Source: Cercospora beticola (taxonomy: Eukaryota > Ascomycota > Dothideomycetes > Mycosphaerellales > Mycosphaerellaceae). Taken from it: a DNA stretch of 64,000 nucleotides. The notes under the pieces are model-generated. The model did not search any database, had not been told where the DNA came from, and saw only the letters and a program-made list of their open reading frames with translations. Positions 42,533-53,154 of the stretch are shown piece after piece. The stretch spans positions 1,674,001 to 1,738,000 of the forward strand of contig NC_088936.1 in the NCBI RefSeq assembly GCF_033473495.1, given 5' to 3'. Each line of letters begins with the position of its first letter. Position 1 is the stretch's first letter. Position numbers and translations under genes: made by a program.

Positions 42533-43981
42533 CTACCATGTCAACACTGGCTTGATCGTCTTGCCAGAATGCATGTTCTTTCAACAACCATGTTAGCTCA
42601 GAGACAAGTCGACTTCGTGATCGGGCAGAAGTCCAAGGAGAGAAAACAACTTACATGTAACGCGGTCTTGAAATCCTCAGCGGGATAGAACTCCACCATC
42701 TTATCCACTGGCAATTTCCCCTCGCGATAATGCTTGATCAACTGCGGGATGAACTCTCCAGGAACGCTGTCTCCTTCGACACAACCGAGCATTTTAATTC
42801 CTCGGAAGATCACGCTCACGGGATCGACAGGCATCCGGTACTTGGGATCTATGGGTCCGGCGACTTGAACGAACGTCCCTTTGATGTCAACAGCATCGAA
42901 CGCGGCTTCAATGAGAAGTGGTACTCCCGTGGTTTCGACCACAACTGACGCGCCTCGACCACCACATGCCTCTTTCAACGCGGCTGCAAGATCGGTAACA
43001 TCTGTCGTGTTGAAACCATGTGTGGCGCCGAAAACTTCCTTGGCCAGATCGATTCGCGATTGTACTTTGTCGACGGCAACGATGGTTCTGCAACCAGAGA
43101 TATGCGCGCCCTGAGTGCAGAATTAGCATGCATTACTGTCATTCGAAATTAATGCAAGTACGTACCATAACCGCGCTCAGCCCGACACCGCCGAGACCAG
43201 TGACTAGCACTATATCGTCTGGGCTCGCCTTGGCAAGATTAGTTATTGCTCCCACGCCCGTCTGGATACCACATCCCAGCGGCGCAAACAGTTTCAGCTC
43301 CTCCTCGTTCTGGATGAGATCGTTGGCAGGCAGAACTGTGGTCTCTTTCACAACGCTTAGTTTCGCGAAACTGGACTGTCCAAAGAACTTGCCGCCTACG
43401 CCGCCTTTCGATGCATCGGCGCCACTAGCCTGAAAAACGTCGGACTCGCCAAAGAGGTTCAAAGGAGCAAAAACATCACAGTAGGCAGGACGTTGCGCTC
43501 GGCAATTAGGGCACAGCGTGCAGGAGTCGAATGACAGTAGTACAGCATCACCAGGTTTGACCGGTTTCTTAACGCCTGGGCCTACTGCTCGCACGTAACC
43601 GGCTCCCTCGTGTCCGGGTACAATAGGGAATGTCTGGCCCTTTTCGGGAACGGTAAGGGCAAGATCTGTGTGACAGATCCCACTTGCTACCATTTCGACC
43701 AGGATTTCGCCTTCTTTGAGCGTGGACGGGACCTGAATATCTTGTATTGCCCAGTTCTCGCCGGCACGTTGTCCGTCTTGAGGTTCTGAGGCCACGATGG
43801 CACGGGATGATGTGAGTAAGTCATTCTGCTGTCGTTGCCGTGTCAGCTTTCCACGTGCTTTAGATGAGAAGCGTGAGGTGATTCGATTGAAGTGCTTCAC
43901 GCTGGTTCGGAATAGCCTTCGCATGAGACGTACATTTTCAGTGGGCAAGTCGCTGGTCCGTGAGGGCCTTGGATATGCCAT
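42533..43981 (-). CDS. zinc alcohol dehydrogenase, aryl-alcohol type
   Basis: Exons 43981-43166, 43110-42655 and 42577-42533 (introns 55 and 77 bp) give 438 residues. Seen: catalytic-zinc GICHTDLAL and PGHEGAGYVRAVG, structural-zinc cysteines CTLCPNCRAQRPAYC, GCGIQTGVGAITNLAK and nucleotide-binding TGLGGVGLSAVMGAHISG, whose halves are joined by splicing. The pattern resembles class III-like/benzyl alcohol dehydrogenases. The tiny last exon ends KTIKPVLTW. The ~60-residue N-terminal extension is Arg/Ser-rich (RRLFRTSVKHFNRITSRF) and could be a mitochondrial presequence; typical relatives are ~375 residues. Confidence 0.9.
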
Positions 43982-44902
43982 GTTGACTTTTGTTCGTAGT
44001 GTATGAAGTCAGTTATAAGCACAATCGTAGATCGAGATGATTGTAAGATGTTGACAGTATGGTATAGTGGCAGCTTATGGCACTTTGCCAGAGCTCACTG
44101 TGAACATTATGGGCCAATGCCCGGCCACATGGGCAGCGAGTCAATCCTAAAATTGCCGGCGGCATTGTAGAGCAACAAGCTGCATAGGAATGGTAAATCC
44201 GGTAGAAGCCAATGGCTCGTGACGGATATTGTCGTTAGTTGTGGGGCTGACGACATGCGTACCGAGGTTAGATTGCATAATTGTTATGGGTTTTCAGTGA
44301 TCTCTGTTATGCATATGCATGATGCTCAGGAGAAGATGTAAGGATCCCTTGTCGGCCTCACGAATGGGCGTCTCTAAATGGGAACCGCAGGCCATGTACT
44401 ACCCAGATGGAGATGGCAATGCTTCAGCAGGGCAGGACGCGTAAACAAAGCTGATGTCTTGAAGAGTCTTTCTGCTCGTGTCTCAGCACTCTGGACGCAT
44501 CGGTGTCGACAATATATCTCGCATCGCTGCGCCAGTGGGAGGCGTTGTCCTCGCGAGATGGATCTGCTCACGGTGCCATCGCTAAGTCGTGCTTGCGGTC
44601 TTCGCTCAAGCAGTGATCAAAGGCTGTGCAGAGCATTTACCCTTGTGCTGGGTCTGCGGGCATTCGGATGAAGTGACTTGCGCGGGGAGACGAGTCGCTC
44701 ATTCGGTGTCAAGATGGTTGTTTTGACGATGTCGTCAACAAAGGAAAGTGATATCCTGGCAATGGAGACGCGCCAAGCCGACTATACACGTAGACGTAGA
44801 CTAGTCACATGTCCTCGCGTCACTGCCACACTCTCTTTGCTCCAGCATGTTTTACTTTTACATATTCTCTATCATTTCTATCGCTTTGCTCATTGCTCTT
44901 CC
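43982..44902. other. intergenic, no gene seen
   Basis: 921 bp between two minus-strand genes: promoter of the alcohol dehydrogenase and 3' region of the PARP-like gene. Slightly AT-richer near 44150-44350. No gene, RNA or repeat is supported. Confidence 0.5.
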
Positions 44903-46294
44903 TCAATCGGGACGCCACCACCGGCCCAATTTGTCAACGTCGCCTTCAGCAGGTGGGCAGACCAAGCTTTCTGCATATTCGACGTAGGTCTTCTTTTGCT
45001 GCACGCTTTCGGGAACCCAGTCGAAGTCAGCAATGTACAAGGGCAAAACTTGTTCCTTGGGTAGGACATATTCCTGTCCGTTGTTTGCAACGTGACTGTG
45101 AGCATCAGGGAACAAGTTCAGCTTCTCACGGAAACCATCTGCCAAGGTAACTCGAGCAGCACGACCCAAAATGACAGCACATATCACTACCCTCTTTCGG
45201 ATCTTTCCAGGTGCACGTTCTGCGGGATCGAGGAATAAGAGGTCTTCTTCGTCCCAGTTCGAGTACGTGTTTGCGAGATGCACCTCAGTTGTCACATAGA
45301 TTCCAGGTCCATATGTGCTTCCCAATCTCTTTGGGATCGCGAGTCCGGTCATGGGGTTGGTGTCTCCGGGACCCAAAAGACCCCACTTGGCGATGCTATC
45401 GAGGATTGCGCTGTTGGTGCCGTGGAACGCATGTCGTGGCGTCAACATGTAGTCAATCATGCGGGCTTTCGACTTGAGCCTCAGATTGGTAGGGACACTC
45501 AACGCCAATGTAGCGATCGGCAGGTCATCTAGCTCTTCCCGCATAGAGGCAATGCGCTGCTGAAGTCGCTCCTGAAGCTTGTGAGCCCGAATGCTTGTCG
45601 CTTTGAGGAACTTCCAGCCGTATTGCTTCAGATTGGCAGCTCGGCAGATGTCCCTCGGACTGGCGACGGACTTCAACATCCTCGCTGATAATGAGCTCCT
45701 ACGTGCCTGCACGTACTTGTGAAGCTCAGCATGCGGCGAGACGAGGTGCTTCTCAATCAATTGGAGCACATGAGTCGCCAGCTCTTTGGTACTGTGAGCT
45801 GTTGTCAGTTCTGGCGGTACGTCAACATTTCGCGAGATGAACATTTCACTTACAAGTCGGCACATCTTTATGCGCTTCAAGCAAGAGTCGACTTCAATGT
45901 TGAGTGTTCCGATCGGGAGCTCGAATGTTAGCTTGCCCTCTTGAAGAGAGCCAGTGTGCTGCACCACCTCGTGAGGCAAATGCTGTTCAAGCAGCAAGTC
46001 CGCTCGCTCCACCGCGTGGAAATGCAACGCATGGAATTGTCTCTTTGCCTTTTCTGGGGTAGGTGCATTCTTGGTATAGTCGGCGGATGGGCGCCTGGCA
46101 TCCTGATGTGGACTTGCTTTGCCTTCGATTCGCGCTTGCTCGCCTGCGAGCCATTTGATCTGCTTCCGTATCACTGCGCTAGGAACAGCGAGGAAATGAT
46201 GTTGGCGAACCATCTTGACTGTTTGGGGGATCTTTGGAGGGGAAAGACGACGGCTTGCAGATCTGCGTGATGTTTTGGCTTCTTCGATTGCCAT
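44903..46294 (-). CDS. compact PARP-like ADP-ribosyltransferase domain protein
   Basis: Intronless, 463 residues from ATG 46294 (the frame continues 26 codons up to a TTG). The C-terminal ~200 residues resemble the PARP catalytic fold: AFHGTNSAILDSIAKWGLL (His about 291), GSTYGPGIYVTTEVHLANTYS (Tyr about 332) and QEYVLPKEQVLPLYIADF (Glu about 408), in the order of the PARP H-Y-E triad. Such enzymes transfer ADP-ribose from NAD+ to proteins or nucleic acids. No WGR, BRCT, zinc-finger or macro domain is visible; the N-terminal ~260 residues are helical and basic with no recognised domain. It could be a mono-ADP-ribosyltransferase; activity is unproven. Confidence 0.72.
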   Translation of the reverse strand: MAIEEAKTSRRSASRRLSPPKIPQTVKMVRQHHFLAVPSAVIRKQIKWLAGEQARIEGKASPHQDARRPSADYTKNAPTPEKAKRQFHALHFHAVERADLLLEQHLPHEVVQHTGSLQEGKLTFELPIGTLNIEVDSCLKRIKMCRLVSEMFISRNVDVPPELTTAHSTKELATHVLQLIEKHLVSPHAELHKYVQARRSSLSARMLKSVASPRDICRAANLKQYGWKFLKATSIRAHKLQERLQQRIASMREELDDLPIATLALSVPTNLRLKSKARMIDYMLTPRHAFHGTNSAILDSIAKWGLLGPGDTNPMTGLAIPKRLGSTYGPGIYVTTEVHLANTYSNWDEEDLLFLDPAERAPGKIRKRVVICAVILGRAARVTLADGFREKLNLFPDAHSHVANNGQEYVLPKEQVLPLYIADFDWVPESVQQKKTYVEYAESLVCPPAEGDVDKLGRWWRPD

Positions 46295-46823
46295 GTTGAC
46301 TGGGTTCTGCACAATGCCATTGTTGAGGGCCGCACGCACAAACACTGTCTCTCCCTCTCCCTCTCTCTTCAAGGTGTATAGGAAACATAGACATTGTGTA
46401 TATCGACTGAAAATAGGTTCTGGTCAGGCACAAAGTGCGCAAAGGAAGGAAATGGCGGAAAGTGCGAACGACGTCCAGTATTTGCGAAGGCGACCTGCAC
46501 ATAAGCCTATTGTTGTGTTAGACAAAGAGAAAGTGTCTCGAGATGCACCTCCAGTTATCTGCGCCTGTGTCAGTAGATTGGACGATATCGAACATCGTGC
46601 ATTTTGAGAGAGGGTTTCTGCCTCATTGAATTACAATCTGGCTCAAATTGCGGGCGTGCGCCGTTCTTGAGACAGATCTCAAAAAGCTTGCAAACTAGAG
46701 CAGGTGAGTTATGCTGCCTGAAATCAGAGTCGTAAAGAGTAGTCTTCCTCCCCGGGGTATCTCAATAAATCGGGTATCGCTTTCAGATCCACATCACCAA
46801 AACTCCAATACCACACAATCATC
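46295..46823. other. intergenic, no gene seen
   Basis: 529 bp between two minus-strand genes, including the presumed promoter of the PARP-like gene. No supported frame. Confidence 0.45.
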
Positions 46824-47927
46824 CTACCAATCATCTCCCATCCTATTCCTCATCCAGAACTCATTGTAAGTGGAATAATCCCTCCGACCCGAAAGTCCCA
46901 ATTGCCTCGCAACATTAACATAGCCTTCCTCATTGACCGGTCCAGCCTTCGCAAGACTCTTCAAATCCATACTTCTCGTCTCTTCGTCATCCTGCCATGG
47001 AGTCCGACAGAACGGACACGTCACATGCCCCTGCCCCTTCTTCGCTACGGCCCACTGCTTGAAGCACTCTTTGTGTATATTGTTCCCGCATGCTGCTTTG
47101 CAATATACCACATCTTCCCCACGCTTGGGTCTCCCTTTTCCATCTGTCTCGAATTCTTCCATGCAGACGGGGCAGTCTTCGCCTTCGAGAGACTTGCGGT
47201 TTCCGTCCATTTCGCCGTCATCGTTATTTTTCTTTGCGACTTCGGAGGGAAGCGCAGGTGCCTTGGAGAAGATTTCTCGAAGTTCGGAGGATAGGAATGC
47301 GAGCTGATATTCGAGATCTTCGCGTACGCGGAGGACGCGATGGAGGACGTAAATGACGTGCTTGCACTGGTTGCCTTTCCTTGCGTGAGGGCAATCGCAG
47401 GAAGGCACGCGTGAGATTGTGATTCGGTAGATGTTTCCTGTCGTTCCCGCGAGTGATACAGTCTCTGTAGGATGGTTGTCGGGCGAAGTGGGGTCGATAT
47501 CGGCGGGCGGGGAAGTTCGTTCACGATCGATTATGATCATGCGTTGTGTTAGCGCGCGATGCCGAATCTCAGCATAGGCTTGAGGTGCTCGTTTTCGGAA
47601 GACACGGAGACGCTTCTCGCCATCTTTGGGCTTCGCGGCCTTCTTCTTTGATGGCGATCCCTCGTCCTCTTCCACGGCGCCTGCTTTGCGTTTGCGCGAG
47701 GGCTTGGGCGGGCCGGCATTGCTATGATCTCCAACAGCCTTGCGCTTGCCAGATGCATGCTTCTTGCCAGTCTCGCCTGACTCTTCAGTGAGGTCTATCG
47801 GCGCGTGAAAGCTTCCCTGAACGGGACCGGGATAAGCAGGATATGGAGACTGATACGAGGGACCGCCGGCAGAGTGCGGATACATCGAAGATGAGGCATT
47901 TGCGCTGTAGCCCGTGTCGACGCCCAT
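46824..47927 (-). CDS. SWIM and RING-type zinc-finger protein, likely E3 ubiquitin ligase
   Basis: Single exon, 367 residues from ATG 47927; upstream in-frame codons begin with GTG. Order: Ser/Tyr/Pro-rich head, basic nuclear-signal-like clusters (KRKAVG, PSRKRKAG, SPSKKKAAK), a SWIM finger (CDCPHARKGNQCKH, the CxCxnCxH pattern) and a RING finger (CPVCMEEF, CKAACGNNIHKECFKQW, CPFCRTPW). SWIM followed by RING is the arrangement of MEKK1/ZSWIM-type ubiquitin ligases. Probably nuclear. Substrates unknown. Motifs are complete with all expected Cys/His. Confidence 0.9.
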   Translation of the reverse strand: MGVDTGYSANASSSMYPHSAGGPSYQSPYPAYPGPVQGSFHAPIDLTEESGETGKKHASGKRKAVGDHSNAGPPKPSRKRKAGAVEEDEGSPSKKKAAKPKDGEKRLRVFRKRAPQAYAEIRHRALTQRMIIIDRERTSPPADIDPTSPDNHPTETVSLAGTTGNIYRITISRVPSCDCPHARKGNQCKHVIYVLHRVLRVREDLEYQLAFLSSELREIFSKAPALPSEVAKKNNDDGEMDGNRKSLEGEDCPVCMEEFETDGKGRPKRGEDVVYCKAACGNNIHKECFKQWAVAKKGQGHVTCPFCRTPWQDDEETRSMDLKSLAKAGPVNEEGYVNVARQLGLSGRRDYSTYNEFWMRNRMGDDW

Positions 47928-48299
47928 GGTTGCTACGAATGCGACAATGGGTGAAAGGAGAATGAGGAGTGGGCAAATTGGTGCTGATGTTGATGGTGGC
48001 CATTGGTGGCGTGACGCGGATGTGAACCCTGCCAAGTAATTTAACTTAACGTCAACACGAAGTGAAGGCGATGTCACGTGACGGCGTCTCGTCACCACTC
48101 AGTCAACGAGCGTGCACAAGGTAAGCACAAAGTTGAGGCTTTGATTGCACGAAAGAAATGCAGATGGCACAGCAGACTATCCCAGATTGCAGCGATCAGG
48201 TCCGCTATGCAGAAACCAGCCAGAAACAGCCAGATCACTGCGTAGTTTTCTTCGTTCTCATCGAAACATAGCTTGTGCCTGGCGACATCTCGACATCAC
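47928..48299. other. intergenic, no gene seen
   Basis: 372 bp between the start of the SWIM-RING gene and the stop of the membrane-protein gene, both minus-strand. Presumed promoter; nothing else seen. Confidence 0.45.
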
Positions 48300-48713
48300 T
48301 TAAAGAATACCCAGCGCCCTTTCCTCGGCGGTGACGTACGGCGACTTCTCAATTTCTTCCTCGTCTCCCGTCGATGCATTATCTTCTGTGGTGTCCATTG
48401 GTGCTTCATTGCGCCCCTCAGTCTCCTCACGCATCGCCTCCGCCAGCGCCATTCTCGTTCTTCGCCTGTACGCGATCGTGCCCGGGCTGTACATCAGGTG
48501 ATTTGGGTCGATTTTGGACGCCACCTCTTCGAAAATATCGTGATCATGCGCGGCGACATGAGGATTATCGAAGGGTGTTGTGAGCAGAAACCACAGACTG
48601 AAGCCGAACATGCTCAGCATGACAACCAGAAACACGATTTCGTAGTTCTCCAAGTCCATGGCTGGTAAGATACTCTTCTTGGAGTCGAACAGAGCTTTGC
48701 GGTTGTCGTGCAT
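48300..48713 (-). CDS. small single-pass membrane protein
   Basis: 137 residues from ATG 48713. One strongly hydrophobic helix at about 24-46 (YEIVFLVVMLSMFGFSLWFLL) follows a short polar N-terminus. The remainder is soluble and acidic, with RRRTRMALAEAMREETEG and a Glu/Asp run (TGDEEEIEKSPYV). No known domain. The clean ATG, single helix and unbroken frame argue for a real gene, but conservation cannot be tested here. Confidence 0.55.
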   Translation of the reverse strand: MHDNRKALFDSKKSILPAMDLENYEIVFLVVMLSMFGFSLWFLLTTPFDNPHVAAHDHDIFEEVASKIDPNHLMYSPGTIAYRRRTRMALAEAMREETEGRNEAPMDTTEDNASTGDEEEIEKSPYVTAEERALGIL

Positions 48714-49027
48714 GTTCCACGTCCACTTTCTGCGTTATAGGCATTAGCGGTTTGCTACGCTTGTTTGCTTTCCACCTTGCGAGCCAAACGCGACGCGGCT
48801 AGATCGGTCTCGAGGGAAGGCTACATTCACTGTGTATGTGATGTAGACAGAGAAACTTTCTTTCCTTCCGTCGTCCGTGGATCGAAAGGCAGCACCCCTT
48901 TTCGACTCCTTTGCCTGGACCGCAGTCCACTAACCGTGGGTCATTATGTCAAGGCGCCGATGACTGCTCCAGAGATGTAGCATCGATGACACTACCGATT
49001 CGTAAACGAATGCCTCGCCAGATCTCA
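48714..49027. other. intergenic, no gene seen
   Basis: 314 bp between tandem minus-strand genes. No supported feature beyond presumed promoter and 3' sequences. Confidence 0.4.
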
Positions 49028-50584
49028 TCAGTCCAGAATGTGGTACAGATCGGACACAAAAGGCTTGTAGCGATCTTCCAGCATGTCCTCGATGAGACCA
49101 ATGATCCGATCTGGCATGCCTTTGATATACCAGTACCGCTCCTCAAAACGCTTGACAAGCACGCAGAAATGAGCGAGAACAATGAGGGCAGGTCCGCTAT
49201 TCTGTTCCAACATGTTTATGTAGCGATCACTGACAGTTCGAGTCCAGGCTTCAAATCCACTCCAAATTGCTCGAATCGCATCTTTGTCTGAACTGCCAAC
49301 GGCGAGTGAGGCACTGCATTGGTTGACAGAGTATGCTCGCGCGTACGCTGCTATCAAAGCTGTGCATGCTGAACAACATGCTTCCGCATTGTCCATATCC
49401 CATGTATGCGCAGGATCTGATACCATGGCAACTCGTTCGGGAAGTTGATCCAGTCTTTGCAACATAGCTGGAGGAATATTGGCGATACTCTTGGAATCCT
49501 TGCTGATGGCAGCTTCGTCGTCCAATCTCGCAAGACCCTCATAGTCTTCGAGTGTGAATTTGAAATCGCAGCCATCCGGGAGGTATGGTTGAAGTGAGAC
49601 CAAACACTCGACAGTTCCACGCACAAGGTACATGAACTGTGTGGGCCAATTCATCTTGTACTCATCATGGACGTCTCTCGTGCATCTCTGAATACTCAAA
49701 ATTCGGGAGTATGCAATCAGTGCTACGGCGTTTGACACATCTGGACGCCGTGTGAGCTCCCGAAAATCCGTCAGGCTGGCCGCTTGATAACGGACGAAGG
49801 CTTGATGGTGGTAGGCCGCTTGCGCTGGATCATGATCCTGTGTCAGCCTGGCAAGGTGAAAAGCACTGAGTCCTAACAGGCCATTCATGAGAAATGGGTG
49901 CTTCAAAGCCTCCTGAGGGATGCTGGAGCTCCAAAATTTGGTAGATTCGGATTCAGTCCTCGGTAATGTGCGACTGGTGTGTTCTGTATAATGCAAAAGA
50001 TAGCGCAGAGAGTCCATATCTAGGGAATGAGCCTCGGTCGAGGCTGGACTTGAGTCGATCTCGCTATGTGAAAAGGTCGAAGGTCCATTGCTCGATGGGC
50101 TGCTCACAGTGCTCAGACTTCCCGATCTATTGCCGCCAGGCCCAGAAATTTCAAAGTATCGGATCTTGTTGCCGCGAAAGAAAGTCTGCAGCCAGGCAGG
50201 CCGTGTTACAACATTCTTTGATTCTCGTTCGCCGTGTACGTCGGACCAGTGTTGGGACATGCGTTTCTCGCTTGCGCAAATATGTTGGCAATCCTTGTGC
50301 AAGCACCGAATTCCTTTATATACCTGCAGTTCGGGTATCGGCGGCGACAATGGGGAAGGGTCCACGACGTCTGCTGGATCTTTGAGCTTGAGATGCGCCA
50401 GCTGAGCCATCAGGCGACGGCGTTCGCTCCGATATATCTGATGTTTGAGCAGGTGGCTCGCCAACGCGGAAGGCTGAATCGCAAAAGCGCATGGCTTGCA
50501 GATGATGACTCCATATTCTTCGTAGTGCTTGAGGAGGTCCACTGTATTGATCGGCAGCGTCGCCCTTTCGCCGTTCGGAGTCAT
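49028..50584 (-). CDS. DUF3505 (OrsD-type) plus fungal transcription-factor domain protein
   Basis: Intronless, 518 residues. N-terminal ~110 residues match the DUF3505 region of OrsD-like proteins: YGVIICKPCAFAIQPSALASHL, KHQIYRSERRRL, then GIRCLHKDCQHICASEKRMSQHW, where Cys/His pairs suggest two C2H2-like zinc sites. The C-terminal part (MDSLRYLLHYTEHTS, HPFLMNGLLGLSAFHLA, AYHHQAFVRYQAASL) is the fungal-specific regulatory domain often found in Zn2Cys6-linked factors. No Zn2Cys6 cluster is present. Likely a nuclear regulator; targets unknown. OrsD itself belongs to the orsellinic-acid cluster, but no such cluster is nearby. Confidence 0.88.
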   Translation of the reverse strand: MTPNGERATLPINTVDLLKHYEEYGVIICKPCAFAIQPSALASHLLKHQIYRSERRRLMAQLAHLKLKDPADVVDPSPLSPPIPELQVYKGIRCLHKDCQHICASEKRMSQHWSDVHGERESKNVVTRPAWLQTFFRGNKIRYFEISGPGGNRSGSLSTVSSPSSNGPSTFSHSEIDSSPASTEAHSLDMDSLRYLLHYTEHTSRTLPRTESESTKFWSSSIPQEALKHPFLMNGLLGLSAFHLARLTQDHDPAQAAYHHQAFVRYQAASLTDFRELTRRPDVSNAVALIAYSRILSIQRCTRDVHDEYKMNWPTQFMYLVRGTVECLVSLQPYLPDGCDFKFTLEDYEGLARLDDEAAISKDSKSIANIPPAMLQRLDQLPERVAMVSDPAHTWDMDNAEACCSACTALIAAYARAYSVNQCSASLAVGSSDKDAIRAIWSGFEAWTRTVSDRYINMLEQNSGPALIVLAHFCVLVKRFEERYWYIKGMPDRIIGLIEDMLEDRYKPFVSDLYHILD

Positions 50585-50997
50585 TGTGTCTTGGTCTCTG
50601 GCGCTGTTAGCGACGGGCGCGACAAGATAAGGCCAGCGAGCGGGAGGGGATCAGGCGGAGGTGGAGGAGGTCACAGTGAGCAGGGACAAGGTTCCGGAAA
50701 CCTTCATGACCAAGGCAAGGCTCTACAAATCAGCATAAATGTGGAAGAACTCCGTAGCCATCGCATTTTCGATACCGTATGCACCGGATTGAAACCAGCA
50801 TCTGATGCCTTCACAACCGAATGTCAGCGGCAAAGGCTCAGTGCGTAGGTGGGATGCCTGGCTGAGTGTGCACTGCAGACTGAAATATACTTCGCGCGTG
50901 CCCAGAAATGCTTCACGGGCTGACATCATCACTGAAGACTCTATTTCAACGTCCAAATTTGGGCAGCGCTGACCTCTCCATCCATAGTCACCAAATC
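50585..50997. other. divergent intergenic region
   Basis: 413 bp between the DUF3505 gene (minus) and the F-box gene (plus), containing both upstream regions and a possible upstream in-frame ATG (50908) for the F-box gene. Confidence 0.45.
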
Positions 50998-52864
50998 ATG
51001 GCGCACACGGCAGATCCTCTGCATCTACTGCCGTCCGAAGTTGTGCTGCGCATACTGGACTTCACCCCTCCGGCTTCTCTGGCAGCTCTCACCCGGCTCA
51101 ATCGATCCTGGCACTCGTTCATCGACCAAGATCATCAAGATGCAATCTACACTGCCAAGACATCCCGTCCACATGGAGCCAGGGACTTTACCTTCCTCGA
51201 GCAGACTCAGAGCTTCGCCAAGTACTATTCCGGCGTGCAAACCTGGAAAGAGCTCTGCAAAAGGCAAACGCTCCTATCTCGAAATTGGACTAGTCGTCGC
51301 CCAGTGACTAGGGAGTCTATCATCCAAGTGGGCAATGATCCAGTATGGCGATTCAAGCCCGACTTCAAGCGCCGTATCATACTGTCCACATCGCAAGCAG
51401 GAGGACTGAGCGTGACTGATATGGACACTGGAGAACTCCTCTTTCACATGCTTCGCGACGTTGTTCGACCATTTGCGCATCGTGAGTACAACATCTGAAG
51501 CTCAGCACTTTGCCCCTGCCTTGATGACCATAGCTTATGAAAGCATGTCCCGGATTGTGCTGAAGCCGTTAGAGTGCTCACTAACTTCACGCATAGTGGA
51601 ATACGAGGACGGCACAGCTGTCTTTGATCGCGAGGGCAACGCTGTCGAAGTCTGGCGCATCGATGACAGTGCAGCATCGCGCGGCGTACTCAGACGGATT
51701 ACAGTTCTTCCACACGAGAGAACCACACGTGGCTTCCAGCTTTCCTATGGCATGCTCTGCGTCGTATCCTGCGATGGTCTAGGCTTTGTCTATGACAACA
51801 TGCTTGCCGGCGAACCGCGAGTCATGACTCAAATGACAATCGAAGAAGGAGCAACCGGCCATCTCCATCAATGCCTAGACACCGTAGCCTGGTCCCAGGG
51901 AACAAAAGGCTGCCATTTTTACGACAAGACCTCTGGGCGGTGCCTTGGAGTCTTACAACCAGCGTTCTGCGCTGCAGGAGGCAACACAGACCGTTTCTTC
52001 CACATACACCACAGCGAAGGAGGTCCAGACTTTCAGCTTGGCGAAGGAAGTTTTGCCGGTGTTGCAAGTATCTTCCCTCCACAAAATCCACGCCAAAACC
52101 GCACGAGCGAGATTTCGATCAATGCGGGACCTACGCCCGTAGTCGATGGAGAGTTCATTCCATTAGCAGAAGATGAATGGGGTGCTGGAATGTTTGATGG
52201 CGATCTCTTCGCTGGTGTCTCACGAGGAGGCAGAGTTTTCATCTGCTCAAACTGGCGAAAAGCACTCGAGGGTTCAACATCTTTCGCTGCGAATACCTTC
52301 ATGATCGAATGTGACTCGGATGGCTCGACATTTGATCTTGGCGGCTGGCTATCAGTTCGTGATCGCCGAGTCATGTTCGAGATTCAAGATCGCGTCTATG
52401 TGGTCTCTTTGGACGATGAAAACCGTGTTATTTCCGGTGATGACAAGTCATCGAGACCATCCTTCACCTTGGCTTCCTGCTTATCCTCGCAATTAGCTGT
52501 GCCGGTCAGCTTCATGTCATTATACGACGATTGCATTATGACAACCTACACGACTTTGCGGCACCGCGATCGATCCATCTTTCAATTGGCACAAAATCGA
52601 AGAGGAGTCTTACCGACGAAGGTCATACGCATACTGAGTTTAGCCCCGGATACTGCTGGCAACAACGAAGACACTATATTAGGAGCGGGTGCGGGGAACT
52701 CAGAAAGCCAGAATCGCGACTATCAGACTTTGCTTCGAGAAGACATGCTTCAATTCGTGCAAATGTTGGCCGACGAGGCAGAAGATGTTGAGGGAGATGT
52801 GGAGGCGGCCTTGGAGCTGATTGGTGATGTGGGTGAACCTGAAGATCTCGAAGCGCTGGATTGA
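50998..52864 (+). CDS. F-box protein
   Basis: Exons 50998-51481 and 51597-52864 with a 115-bp intron give 583 residues from ATG 50998; ATG 50908 would add 30. The F-box is at the N-terminus (HLLPSEVVLRILDFTPPASL, then LTRLNRSWHSFI), the motif that binds Skp1 in SCF ubiquitin ligases. The remainder has repeating beta-strand segments (VEVWRIDDS, LCVVSCDGLGFVYD, VFICSNWRKALEG, FEIQDRVYVVSLDDEN) that could form a propeller-like substrate-binding region, though no WD repeat is clear. The C-terminus is acidic (DEAEDVEGDVEAALEL). Substrate unknown. Confidence 0.85.
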
Positions 52865-53154
52865 GCAATGCCTGAGTCAATGAGCTCGCATCCTAGTTGC
52901 CGGCGACGCAGCTGTGGCACCGGATACATCGCCGAGCCCTCTCGACTTGGCGAGTAACGACCAGCATAAGGTACATCAAGTCTGGACTGCATAACTCCTT
53001 GCATTTGCTGGCAAGATGACGGACACTGGATCTTGACTAGTCTCGCCCAACTTTCAACTCCGGATCAGTGCCCTTCTCTGATCAACCCTGCGTGCGGTAC
53101 GTTTAATCTGGGGTTGGTCCTGATTCGGCCTGTCTTTGGCATAATCTCAGTCTT

